DNA of 64,000 nucleotides from Herbidospora daliensis (GTDB taxonomy: Bacteria > Actinomycetota > Actinomycetes > Streptosporangiales > Streptosporangiaceae), in NCBI RefSeq assembly GCF_001570585.1, contig NZ_BBXF01000008.1:1-64000 (forward strand), given 5' to 3'. The notes under the pieces were generated by a model. The model saw only the letters and a list, made by a program, of their open reading frames with translations, made no database searches and had not been told where the DNA came from. Both the position numbers and the translations under genes were made by a program. This document shows positions 25,631 to 33,889 of the stretch, in pieces; position 1 is the first letter of the stretch; every line of letters begins with the position of its first letter.

Positions 25631-26596
25631 TCAGACGCCCAGGTACTCGGTACGGCCGAAGAAGAACGCCACTTTCAGCCGGTCGGACCCGAGTTCCGCC
25701 GGCAGCGTCACCGCCGGCCCTTCGGCGGGCGCGACGCCGCCGCCGTATTCGGCGGTGAACAGGGCGACCAGGTCCTCCTCCAGCCACCCGGCCCGCGCGC
25801 GGAACCGGGGATGGGCGAGCAGATGCAGGAAGGCGTGGGTCAGCAGCGCCCGGTCCGCCGCCGGTACGCAGACCTCCCGGCCCGGCCCGTGGGAGGCGTC
25901 CCGCCTGATGAGCCGCCGCACCCGGTCGGCCAGCCGGGTGTCGGCGTCGAGTACGGCCGGGTCGCCGCCGAGCGTCGTCACGTAGGCCGCCCGCGCCGCC
26001 GCGTCGTCGGGCAGCTCGACGGAGTCGCGGACGCGGGCGCCCAGGTCGAAGCCGTCGTAGAGCGGGCCGTCGTAGCGGTTGCCGGGGAACTCGGCGCGCA
26101 GCCCGGCCTGGACGGCGGCCCCCAGGTCGGCCGCGGCGAACAGGTCGAGCCCGCCCTCGGGGGCGGCGGCGAGCCGGCGGTCGACCTCCTCGGAGACCCA
26201 GTCGCGGTCGGCCGGTTCGACGGAGAGCTCGACGGGTTCGGGCAGGGTGAGCGTGGCGGGGAAGACCGCCTCGGTCCAGCCGCTCACCGCCAGCACCTCG
26301 TGCTCGAAGGCGTCGTCGCCCGGTTCGGCGGCGTAGCGGCGGGCGTGCCCGACCAGCCGCGCCACGGCGGGCGCCCGCTGGTAGTCGGCCGGCCGGCGCG
26401 TCAGCAGGTGGAGGGCGTGCATCAGCCACGCCTGCTGCGGCAGCGACAACGCGGCGACGTTGATCCAGTGGGAGCCGCGCGGGCCGGCGCCCAGCAACTC
26501 GGCCTCCATCGACCGGAACGCCGCCTCGGCCCCGTCGCGCAACCGCTCGGCCAGGCCGGCGTCGCCGTCGCCGCGTTTGGTCTTGCTGAGCGTCAT
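25631..26596 (-). CDS. Degenerate zincin-like paralogue (HAFLH), probable pseudoenzyme (321 aa)
   Basis: It starts MTLSKTKRGDGD with GAGGA upstream and ends KVAFFFGRTEYLGV, the tail motif of this locus. The segment LTHAFLHLLAHP at residues 252-263 aligns with LAHEFLHRLAHP of the 385-aa paralogue, but the catalytic Glu of HExxH is Ala (residues 254-258). The downstream ligand region is also changed (EEDLVALFTAEYG against VEGVADVLTADLL). Both His remain, so metal binding could survive without proteolysis. An inhibitory, structural or partner role is possible. It lies 25 bp after the fourth zincin-like gene on the minus strand and is probably cotranscribed with it. Confidence 0.8.
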   Translation of the reverse strand: MTLSKTKRGDGDAGLAERLRDGAEAAFRSMEAELLGAGPRGSHWINVAALSLPQQAWLMHALHLLTRRPADYQRAPAVARLVGHARRYAAEPGDDAFEHEVLAVSGWTEAVFPATLTLPEPVELSVEPADRDWVSEEVDRRLAAAPEGGLDLFAAADLGAAVQAGLRAEFPGNRYDGPLYDGFDLGARVRDSVELPDDAAARAAYVTTLGGDPAVLDADTRLADRVRRLIRRDASHGPGREVCVPAADRALLTHAFLHLLAHPRFRARAGWLEEDLVALFTAEYGGGVAPAEGPAVTLPAELGSDRLKVAFFFGRTEYLGV

Positions 26597-26621
26597 CTGC
26601 CGTCCTCAGAGGTTGGGATGA

Positions 26622-28103
26622 TCACTGCGGCTCCGTGATCGCCAGGCGCTTCACGTCGCCGAGGAAGTAACCGATCGCCACCTGGCCGAGGCCGATCTCG
26701 TTGGTGATCGTCTGCGCGTCGACGCCGTCTTGGCCGTAGCCGGCCTTGAGGTAGGCGGCCGGAGGGGGCGTGAACGGAGTTCCCGGGCCGAGGATGAGCG
26801 TGCACAGCTCCGGGTCGTTGGCGGCGCGGTCGGACAACCGCCGCAGCACCAGCGCCGTGAACACCTCGACGAAGCCCTCCTTGAGGATCTGCGGCTGGTC
26901 GACCTTCCCCGCCGCGCCGACCACGTCGGGGTGGGTGATGCGGTGCATGAACTCGTGGATCAGGGTGCGCGTCATGCGCCACCGCCAGATCTCGCGCGGC
27001 CGCTCGGCCGGGTTCGGATAGCAGGGCAGCAGGTAGGTCATGCCGTCGGCCGACGCGTGCTGCGGCGTGTGGTTGATCAGCCGGGCCACCTTCCCGGCGA
27101 ACTCGGGCTCGCCCAGCAGGTCGGCGTAGATCTGGTCGAGCACCTCCTGGTCGGCCGGGCGGCCCGGATGGAAGTTCGCCGCCTTCATGGGCGACCCGTA
27201 GACGTCGTCGCGCCCGACGCGGGTGCCCCGGTTCGACATCCAGCCGAGCAGCGTGTCGTGGTCGACGGTCACCTCCTCCGAACTGGCCAGGCAGCCGGAG
27301 TAGGGGGCCTGGTAGAGGGGGCCGTCGGCGTAGGCCAGCGGAAACGGTGTGAGCACCGTGCAGACGAACCCCTGCAGGAAGTCGGCGATCTTGGCCATCT
27401 CGGTGAAGTCGACCCGTTCGAGCTTCTCGCCGGGCGGCGGCGTCCACGGTTTGAGCTGCTCGTCGAGCACCCGGGTGAGGGCTGTCTGCATCCCCGAACG
27501 CAGCAGTCCGGGGTCGAGCGTTCCGATGAGCTGCCGCTTGCCGGGAAGCCCGCCCGGGAAGTAGAGCCCGTTGAGCCGCTTGAGGACCGCCGGCTCCACG
27601 TTCAGCGGCGTGGCGCACAACGAGGCCTGCATCCAGCCGCCGCACAGGATGATCTCGTTCTCGAACCCGTTCTCGGCCGCGCCCGGCTGCGTGAGCACCC
27701 CGCGCTCCACCATCTTGAGCAGCCGCCGCAGGACCGCCGCATGATCGACGCCGAGCTCCGCCAGCTTCTCGGCGTTGTGGACGTAGATCGTCAACGCCCG
27801 CACCAGCCACGCGAGCCCGTCCTTCGGGAACCGGTCTACCAGCTGCTGACCGAGCTTCGGGTTCTGGAAGCCGAGGTCTGTGCAGAGCCGGTGCAGGCAC
27901 CCCGCCATCCCGTGCCGGTTCAGCAGCACCGTCGTGGCCTGGTAGTCGATCCGCATGACGATCGAGGTGTTCTTGTACGCGTAGTCGCGCACCACCTGTT
28001 CGAGCTGCGGCAGCGGATCGATCTCCTGGATCACGATCGTCTCGGCCGGAGCCTCGAAGTAGGACGGCTCCCGTTTGCTCTTGCTCACCCGGGACTTCCT
28101 CAT
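26622..28103 (-). CDS. Zincin-like protein, paralogue 4 (493 aa)
   Basis: It begins MRKSRVSKSKREPSYFEA, another Lys/Arg-rich leader. A helical domain resembles that of the 623-aa paralogue (LVRALTIYVHNAEKLAELGV against VMRALCLLSDNAEALSAMGV), including the LLGWMSNRG/LLGWLMNRG element and the QIYADLLGEPEF/TIYADLLANPQF element. The predicted zinc site is RTLIHEFMHRITH with HEFMH at residues 383-387 and a later Glu in ILKEGFVEVFTAL. The C-terminal YFLGDVKRLAI corresponds to the shared tail. There is no signal peptide. It is transcribed toward the TcA operon and its stop is 25 bp before the HAFLH gene. Confidence 0.8.
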   Translation of the reverse strand: MRKSRVSKSKREPSYFEAPAETIVIQEIDPLPQLEQVVRDYAYKNTSIVMRIDYQATTVLLNRHGMAGCLHRLCTDLGFQNPKLGQQLVDRFPKDGLAWLVRALTIYVHNAEKLAELGVDHAAVLRRLLKMVERGVLTQPGAAENGFENEIILCGGWMQASLCATPLNVEPAVLKRLNGLYFPGGLPGKRQLIGTLDPGLLRSGMQTALTRVLDEQLKPWTPPPGEKLERVDFTEMAKIADFLQGFVCTVLTPFPLAYADGPLYQAPYSGCLASSEEVTVDHDTLLGWMSNRGTRVGRDDVYGSPMKAANFHPGRPADQEVLDQIYADLLGEPEFAGKVARLINHTPQHASADGMTYLLPCYPNPAERPREIWRWRMTRTLIHEFMHRITHPDVVGAAGKVDQPQILKEGFVEVFTALVLRRLSDRAANDPELCTLILGPGTPFTPPPAAYLKAGYGQDGVDAQTITNEIGLGQVAIGYFLGDVKRLAITEPQ

Positions 28104-28218
28104 GGCAGGACCGTTCCAACGGCCGGGCGAGACGGCTGTGATCTTGGCTGGGGCACGGCTTCATGCTCCACCACTGATCACCGCCGTCAAACTAACCCAC
28201 AGGCGACAAGTCCCTCTC

Positions 28219-28977
28219 CTACGACTTCCCGCAGAGCGCCGTGACGGTGACCGTGACGGTCGAGTTGGTGTTGTTGACCGGGAACAGGACGTTCACGGCG
28301 TCGTCGAGCGCCCCACCGGTCTGCGAGTAGAGCCGCGCCCAGGCGACGGAATGCGGATTGAGCAACGGTACGTAGGGCGAGGTGACCTGGAAGTCGGAGT
28401 CGAGCAGCACCTTGCCGGCCGGACACTTGGCCTGGGTCGTGCCCGCGGTGTTGGCCGGGTACTTGTTCGTCGCCACGACCTTCTGCAACCCGGCGATCCC
28501 ATCGGCTCCCGCGACCCCCCGCTCACCCTGCGGCCCCTGCGGACCGGAAGCGCCTTGATCGCCCTTCACCCCCTGCGCGCCCGAAGGCCCGGTCAGCCCC
28601 TGCTCGCCCTGAACCCCTCGCTCTCCCTGCGGCCCGGCGGGCCCTTGAGGTCCGGTGGCCCCCTGCGGTCCGCTGGGCCCTTCGGGGCCGGTGGCCCCTT
28701 GCGCGCCGGTGCGGCCCGTCGGCCCGGTGGGGCCGGTCTGGTTCCAGGTGATCTGCCGGTATCCGAGCGGGCACGTGTCGCCGGGCGACTCGGTCGGCAC
28801 CGGCCGCAACATCGTCTGCTCGACCGGCCCCGGCACCCGGAGCACCCCGTCGGCCCCGACACAGGCCGTGATCCGCAGATCGTCGGCCACCGCGACCGCC
28901 ACCCCGGCCCCACCGGCGACCAGCCCGGCCGCGATCCCCACGGCCAGCCACATCGCCCGTTCCCTACCGCGACGCAT
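28219..28977 (-). CDS. Exported collagen-like protein (252 aa)
   Basis: The ATG at 28977 has GGGGAG five bases upstream; an in-frame ATG at 29007 lacks an RBS and would put charged residues before the signal peptide. A basic start ([11 protein letters not shown]) and Ala/Gly/Val core give a signal peptide or anchor at residues 8-32. A short Cys-containing region (ITACVGADG and DTCPLGYRQ) leads into about 75 residues of Gly-X-Y triplets ([19 protein letters not shown] and onward), then a beta-rich Cys-containing C-terminal domain of about 85 residues ending CGKS. Actinomycete collagen-like surface proteins of this plan usually have unknown function. It lies upstream of, and on the same strand as, the zincin-like gene, 115 bp away, so a shared transcript is possible. 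Confidence 0.85.
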   Translation of the reverse strand: MRRGRERAMWLAVGIAAGLVAGGAGVAVAVADDLRITACVGADGVLRVPGPVEQTMLRPVPTESPGDTCPLGYRQITWNQTGPTGPTGRTGAQGATGPEGPSGPQGATGPQGPAGPQGERGVQGEQGLTGPSGAQGVKGDQGASGPQGPQGERGVAGADGIAGLQKVVATNKYPANTAGTTQAKCPAGKVLLDSDFQVTSPYVPLLNPHSVAWARLYSQTGGALDDAVNVLFPVNNTNSTVTVTVTALCGKS

Positions 28978-29117
28978 GTCATCTCCCCACTGAAGGCGAC
29001 GACCCACGCTAGGGAGGGAGGCCCGGGGAGTCGTCCCCCTGACGGTGCGGCGGAGTCATCCGGCAGGGGGATCTTCGAGCCCGGCGTCTGGGACATCGCC
29101 CCAGGACACGAAAACCA

Positions 29118-29485
29118 ACGGGGTGGCGCAGATGACGGGCACGTCTTGTAAGCGGACCTCGCCACTGGTGACGGGACGTTTGGTGAGCGGGCATCGCCAG
29201 AGATGATGGCGCGTCTGGTGAGCGGACCTCACCAGAGATGATGGCGCGTCTGGTGAGCGGACATCGCCACAGGTGATGGCGCGTCTGGTGAGCGGACCTC
29301 ACCAGAGACGACGGCACGTCTGGTGAGCGGACCTCGCCCTAGGTGACGGCACGTTTGGTGAGTAAACCCCGCCACAGGTGATGGCGCGTTGGTGAGTGGG
29401 CCTCGCCACAGGTAACGGCACGTCTGGTGAGCAGACCTCGCCGCAGATGACGGGCACGTCTAGTGAGTAGACCGCGCCGCAGGTG
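29118..29485. repeat. 35-bp imperfect tandem repeat array, about 10 units, carrying dyads
   Basis: Units begin GGTGAGCGGACCTCNCC at 29147 (degenerate), 29182, 29217, 29252, 29287, 29322, 29357, 29391, 29426 and 29462, so spacing is 34-36 bp. Each then reads roughly ACAGGTGATGGCGCGTCT. At 29217-29233 and 29287-29303 the head is a perfect dyad GGTGAG-CGGAC-CTCACC. Period 35 is not a multiple of three, so it is not protein-coding. The 674-bp gap 28978-29651 holds no credible gene; outside the array I see only the upstream region of the collagen-like gene. Confidence 0.85.
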
Positions 29486-29651
29486 CCTGGTGGCGGGCGG
29501 CGCGCTCTTCTGTGACGTCGACCTGGCTGCGGACGTCTCGCGACAGGTCCGCGGGTGATCTGTGCGGTTTCCGATTCGGCCGCGAATGCCGCACGGTGAG
29601 GCGAGGTGTCTGTGGTTGAGAGGTGAGGTGTCTGCGGAGGATTTGGGTGGC

Positions 29652-32384
29652 TCAGTTCGGGGTCAGTTGGTCTCGTAGGCGGCGGCATTCTCTCGTGAAG
29701 CGGCTCGTGCTCGGCTTTGCCGCGTGGATCGTGACTTCCGGGATCTCGCCGGTCGCGCCGATCCAGGACGCCACCTCTGTCGTGAAGGCGACCGCTTCCG
29801 TCTGCGGGGTGGTGGGGCGGCTGCCCGCGCGGGGGAGGCGATGCGGGAGGAGTCTGCGCAGGAGGGCCCACACCTGGTGGGGCGCGCCCTCCTGGGCCAG
29901 TTCGGTCAGGGCGGCGATCAGGGAGCGGATGGTCAGTCGTTCGCGTTCGATCAGTGCGTTGAGCTGGCGGGCGAGGGCCTCGGTCGGGAGGGCGTCGCGG
30001 GCGGCCAGTGCGAGCAGCAGGCCGATCAGGGGGTCGCCCGGTGTGCGGTCGGCCAGGAGGACGCAGAGAATGAGGGCGGTCGCGTCGCCCAGAGGGCCGT
30101 CGGTGGTGGCGTGGTGGGCGAAGTCGGTCACGTTGAGGCGGTAGTGGGCCCAGGGTGCTCTGGTCTGGGCGAGGCTGCTGACCGACGCGACCTCGCGGTG
30201 CGACGGGACCATCGCGGCGTACCAGTCCATCTCCAGGGAGTGGTGGCCGGCCACGTAGCGGCCGGGCCGGACCAGCATGACCTCGTCGAGCAGGGTGTTG
30301 CCGGTGGGGGTGGCGAGCCGCAGGTAGGGGACAGGACGGTCGACGGTTTCGCCGTGCTCGGTCCAGTCGACCCCGGTCACCGGGTCGGGCAGGCCCTCGC
30401 CGGCCAGCCACTCGGCCACGGTCTGGGCCGCCGCCGAGTCGACTTTCGCGGCCCGCTCGGCCGCCGCCGGGCAGGCGCCTCTCGGCAGGCGCATCAGCGC
30501 TTGGGCGAGGTCGGCAGGGAGCGGCTCACGGCCGGATTCCGCGCAGGTCTCCAGGCGGTCGACCAGGACCTCCGGGTCGAGGTGGCCGGTGTCGAGCGTG
30601 GGGGTCGCCAGGAGGACGGGCGGGAGCGTGCCGCCGCGCAGGGCGTCGTACAGCTCGCTGAAGCGGTGCAGCAGGAACAGGTGCAGCGGGGTCGCGTGCC
30701 GGGGCGCCGGCAACCGCTTGACGTCGCGGTTCTCCGCGGAACGCGGGCCGTCGTCCCAAGGGCCGGGTGAGCGCCCCATGAATTCGTAGCCGCTCAGTCC
30801 GTGATGCCGCTCTTCGTGGATGTCGTCGCCGGAGAAGATCTGGAGCGGGCCCCGGATCACCGAGTCGTCGGTGGTGTCCTCTTCGGTGGAGACGATCAGA
30901 TGCACGTGTTCGTGTTCCCACCCCGGGGGCTCGTCGGGCACCCAGCCGGGGGTGATCACTTCGGCCGTCAGGGCCGCCATCCAGTCGCGGGGGTCGGCCC
31001 ACACAGGCGATGAGTGCCACCAGTCGTGGCGGCGCTTCAGCGATCGGCGCAGGGCCGTGCGGTCGCGGGCGGCCTCGCGGGTGAAGGCGGCGAGCCAGCC
31101 TTCCATGCCGGTCCACGTCGTGCCCGAGGCCGACAACGTCGGTTCGGGGAACGGCTTCGGCTCGGAGGGCGCGGGCAGGGGCGGGAAGGTCATGGCGGGC
31201 TGGGGTTCGGCGTCCGCGAACTCGGCCGCGAAGTGGGCCGACAGGCGGGTGGCCAGGTCGGCGGGCAGGGTGGCGATCCCGTCGGCGATCAGGGAAACGT
31301 CGGTCACGTGCTTGAGGGTGAGGTCGACCGCTCTCGACTGGACGTCGAACGACGTGTGCCCGTACGCCGTCACCAGCGCCGGGCCGAACTCCGCCACCGC
31401 CGACGGGGTGCGCTTGAGCTCCGCGTCGAGCCAGCGCAGGCCGATCGTGGCGAGTTTCGCCTCCGCGCGGAACGTCAGCGACTCGACCGCCTCGACCAGG
31501 TCGGCGCGGTCGATCGGGAACAGGGTCTTGACCTGCTTGGCGGCGAGTTCGGCCACGGGGCCGGGGGCCGTGGGGAGCAGGCGCAGGTAGTCGCGCAGGC
31601 GGCCGGCGGTCTCCTCGGGGGTCGGAGCGAGCAGGTCGTGGAGGCGGACGAAGAAACGCAGGTCCTGGGCGTCGCCGCCGCGCAGGAAGCGGCTGACGCA
31701 ACCGTCGAGGGCCTGGTCGCGGGGGACGTCTCTGCGGACCCGGGCCAGCCAGCGGGTGGGGGCGGGGGTGAGGCGTTCGTCGCGCAGTTCGCGGCCGGCG
31801 CCCTCGGCGTCGAAGATCCGCAGCAGGAGGGTCGAGGTCAGCGGGTCGTTGGGATGGGTCATCATCTGCAACCACGCGGCCACCAGCGGGTCGTGGTCGG
31901 GGGGCTGCGCGCCCGAGGCGCGCAGCAGGGCCACGGCCAGCGGCGCGATGCGGTCGTTGGGGCGGCGGATGCGGCGGGCGAGCCGTACGGCGACGTCGCG
32001 CTGCCATTCGATCGGCCGCGAGGCGGCGACCTTGACGGCGTCGGCGACGTTGAGGCCGGCGGCCCATCGGCGGTTGACGTCGCGGCCGGTGACGAACGAG
32101 ACGGCGGCGGCCGGGCCGGTGATGGTGCCGAGGCCGGCCAGCAGCAGGGCGGTGGCGAGCTTGTCGAGCATCTCGTCGACCTCGAAGCCCTCGTTCCAGG
32201 CGAGTTCCCACTCGGCGGCGTAGTCGCGGCGGGACAGTTCGGCCAGTTTCTCGGCGCGCAGGTCCTTCACCAGGCCGGGTAACGCGCGGCCGATCTCGCC
32301 GCGCTCGGCCTCGGTCAGGGTGAGCAGCCGCCGCGTCAGCTCGTGGATCTGGTTGCGCCGGATCAGGTCGAAGATCTGCCTCAC
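29652..32384 (-). CDS. Large helical-repeat protein, DUF6493-type (910 aa)
   Basis: GTG at 32384 overlaps the SWIM-protein stop (GTGA), giving translational coupling. The sequence is helical throughout with no membrane segment (LTEAERGEIGRALPGLVKDLRA; later HEAT-like runs such as AEAKLATIGLRWLDAEL and SRAVDLTLKHVTDVSLIADG). The C-terminal half is Pro/Trp-rich with conserved-looking blocks (WRMTMG-poor; MVPSHREVASVSSLAQTR). In actinomycetes a large protein of this type commonly follows a SWIM zinc finger gene and has been given a DUF6493-like label; that association is my main evidence. The MoxR ATPase and VWA genes often seen nearby are absent here. Function unknown, possibly a scaffold. Confidence 0.72.
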   Translation of the reverse strand: MRQIFDLIRRNQIHELTRRLLTLTEAERGEIGRALPGLVKDLRAEKLAELSRRDYAAEWELAWNEGFEVDEMLDKLATALLLAGLGTITGPAAAVSFVTGRDVNRRWAAGLNVADAVKVAASRPIEWQRDVAVRLARRIRRPNDRIAPLAVALLRASGAQPPDHDPLVAAWLQMMTHPNDPLTSTLLLRIFDAEGAGRELRDERLTPAPTRWLARVRRDVPRDQALDGCVSRFLRGGDAQDLRFFVRLHDLLAPTPEETAGRLRDYLRLLPTAPGPVAELAAKQVKTLFPIDRADLVEAVESLTFRAEAKLATIGLRWLDAELKRTPSAVAEFGPALVTAYGHTSFDVQSRAVDLTLKHVTDVSLIADGIATLPADLATRLSAHFAAEFADAEPQPAMTFPPLPAPSEPKPFPEPTLSASGTTWTGMEGWLAAFTREAARDRTALRRSLKRRHDWWHSSPVWADPRDWMAALTAEVITPGWVPDEPPGWEHEHVHLIVSTEEDTTDDSVIRGPLQIFSGDDIHEERHHGLSGYEFMGRSPGPWDDGPRSAENRDVKRLPAPRHATPLHLFLLHRFSELYDALRGGTLPPVLLATPTLDTGHLDPEVLVDRLETCAESGREPLPADLAQALMRLPRGACPAAAERAAKVDSAAAQTVAEWLAGEGLPDPVTGVDWTEHGETVDRPVPYLRLATPTGNTLLDEVMLVRPGRYVAGHHSLEMDWYAAMVPSHREVASVSSLAQTRAPWAHYRLNVTDFAHHATTDGPLGDATALILCVLLADRTPGDPLIGLLLALAARDALPTEALARQLNALIERERLTIRSLIAALTELAQEGAPHQVWALLRRLLPHRLPRAGSRPTTPQTEAVAFTTEVASWIGATGEIPEVTIHAAKPSTSRFTRECRRLRDQLTPN

Positions 32385-33709
32385 AGCGCGACCTCCACGT
32401 CGGCGCGGGCCACGATCCGGGCGGCCAGCACGTGTTTGCACGGCCCGCGCGACCCGCGATGGTCCCACCACCACGGGCAGGTGCACGACCCGTCGGACAT
32501 GGTGACCTCGCGCAGGCCGCTGGAGGTGCGGACGGTGGCCCGGCCGCCGTCGAGCCGCACGGCGCCGGCCTCGACGAGGGCGCGGGCCGCCGCCAGGCGC
32601 GGGTTGAGGCGGGTGACGTGGGCGCCGTCGTAGGGGAGTTCGCGGTGGAAGTGGGCCGCCTCGGCCAGGTCGTAGCCGACGCGGCCGGCCACGCCGAGCT
32701 GGGTGAGGGCGGCCTTGACGCGGTCGACCGGAAGGCCCGAACGGTCGGCCAGCAGGCCGATCTCGACCTCGGGCTCGAAGTTGAGCAGCATGCCGACCAC
32801 GTCGGCGTCGCCTTCGGCCTGGTCGGTCGACAGGTCGTCGAGCACGGCGCCCTCGCCGGAGAAGCCGCGCCAGCGTTCGGGCGACAGGGTCAGCGTGTAG
32901 CGCATGCCGGGCAGTTCGAGCTCCCACGCGCTGGAGGCGGCGTCGGCAGGGCCGTACACGCGCAGGCTCTTGGCGAAGCGGAGCAGCGGCAGCAGGGTGG
33001 CGAGCCGGTGGGTGCCGCCGACGTACACCGAGCCGCGCACCGAGTGGTCGCAGAACCGCAGGTCGCGGCCCTGCTGCACGACCCAGCCGTCGGCCTTCTT
33101 GGGCAGCCCGCGCAGGAACCGCACGGCCGCCATGCCGGCCGACTCGCCGCGCTGGTCCATGCCCGCCGCGATGACCTGCACCTCGGCGAAGCCGCGCAAC
33201 CACCGCTCGGGCAGCGGCACCTTCTTCTCGACGACCGCGCCGTCGGACGTCGTCACCACCAGCTCGTCGACGCCCACGCCGAGGTGCAGCGGGTCACGCC
33301 CGCCGACGCGGGCGAGCGCCTCGCGAAGGGGCGGGTTGACGTCGACGTTGGTGGTGCCCCGGTCGTACACCTCGCCGTCGAGCGCGCCCGACAGCAGGTC
33401 GAGCCGGGCGTAGACGCCGCCGCAGGCGGAGAACGACTCGAACCGCAACCGGTCGCCGTTGCAGGTGACGACGGGGTCGCGCACCCACGCGGGCCGCGCC
33501 TGCGGCTGGTGGTAGCGGGCCATCGCGACGTCGGCCACCCCGAGCAGGGCGGCCGCGGCGGGCGCCGCCTGGGTGACCAGGCCGCTGAAGAACTTCGGGG
33601 CCGCGGCCGGGCCGGAGAGGGCCCGCCCGCCGGACGTCGAAAGCCCGAGACGCCCGTCGACGAGAGAGGAGGGCGCGGCGTAGCTGTACGCCTGCGTCGC
33701 TGAGGTCAT
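32381..33709 (-). CDS. SWIM zinc finger protein (442 aa)
   Basis: The C-terminal 40 residues contain CTCPWWWDHRGSRGPCKH, a CxC-x(n)-CxH SWIM zinc-binding motif, normally used for DNA or protein binding. The preceding region has a winged-helix-like part (VDRVKAALTQLGVAGRVGYDL). The ATG at 33709 is preceded by GGGGG; an upstream in-frame ATG near 33802 would add an uncharacteristic basic extension and is not chosen. It is cotranscribed with the DUF6493-type gene through a 4-bp overlap. It is divergent from the DUF1707 gene, with a CGACA-N10-TGTCG dyad in its upstream region. The biological role of SWIM/DUF6493 pairs is not established. Confidence 0.88.
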   Translation of the reverse strand: MTSATQAYSYAAPSSLVDGRLGLSTSGGRALSGPAAAPKFFSGLVTQAAPAAAALLGVADVAMARYHQPQARPAWVRDPVVTCNGDRLRFESFSACGGVYARLDLLSGALDGEVYDRGTTNVDVNPPLREALARVGGRDPLHLGVGVDELVVTTSDGAVVEKKVPLPERWLRGFAEVQVIAAGMDQRGESAGMAAVRFLRGLPKKADGWVVQQGRDLRFCDHSVRGSVYVGGTHRLATLLPLLRFAKSLRVYGPADAASSAWELELPGMRYTLTLSPERWRGFSGEGAVLDDLSTDQAEGDADVVGMLLNFEPEVEIGLLADRSGLPVDRVKAALTQLGVAGRVGYDLAEAAHFHRELPYDGAHVTRLNPRLAAARALVEAGAVRLDGGRATVRTSSGLREVTMSDGSCTCPWWWDHRGSRGPCKHVLAARIVARADVEVAL

Positions 33710-33734
33710 GCCCCCGGACATTAGAGACACCCAC

Positions 33735-33754
33735 CGACAAAGCCGCGAATGTCG
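33735..33754. promoter_or_regulatory. Candidate operator CGACA-N10-TGTCG
   Basis: This third copy of the spaced dyad (others at 1756 and 7494) lies 25 bp upstream of the SWIM-protein ATG, in the divergent region shared with the DUF1707 gene. The 10-bp centre differs from the other two, as expected for a palindromic protein-binding site. Confidence 0.35.
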
Positions 33755-33889
33755 AGAAATTGTGAATTTGCGGAGCACGTGTCCCGTGAACCCCAAGGCC
33801 AATTCACCAGACCGGGTTCTCTCGGAAAATCCCCCGAATCACCCCTTGGCGGTTGGGCTAGTTTGGAAGGCACACAGGGGAGGTCGGAA

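Noticed and set aside
29009-29317. Short minus-strand ORF (MPSSLVRSAHQT...) inside the 35-bp array
   Set aside because: It arises from reading tandem DNA with a period not divisible by three and has no RBS or family similarity.
29118-29485. CRISPR array
   Set aside because: Units are contiguous 35-bp tandem repeats without unique spacers, and no cas genes are nearby.
33207-33802. Upstream ATG near 33802 for the SWIM protein and other frames here
   Set aside because: The added residues are basic and non-conserved and would cover the divergent promoter region. The ATG at 33709 has a G-rich RBS.
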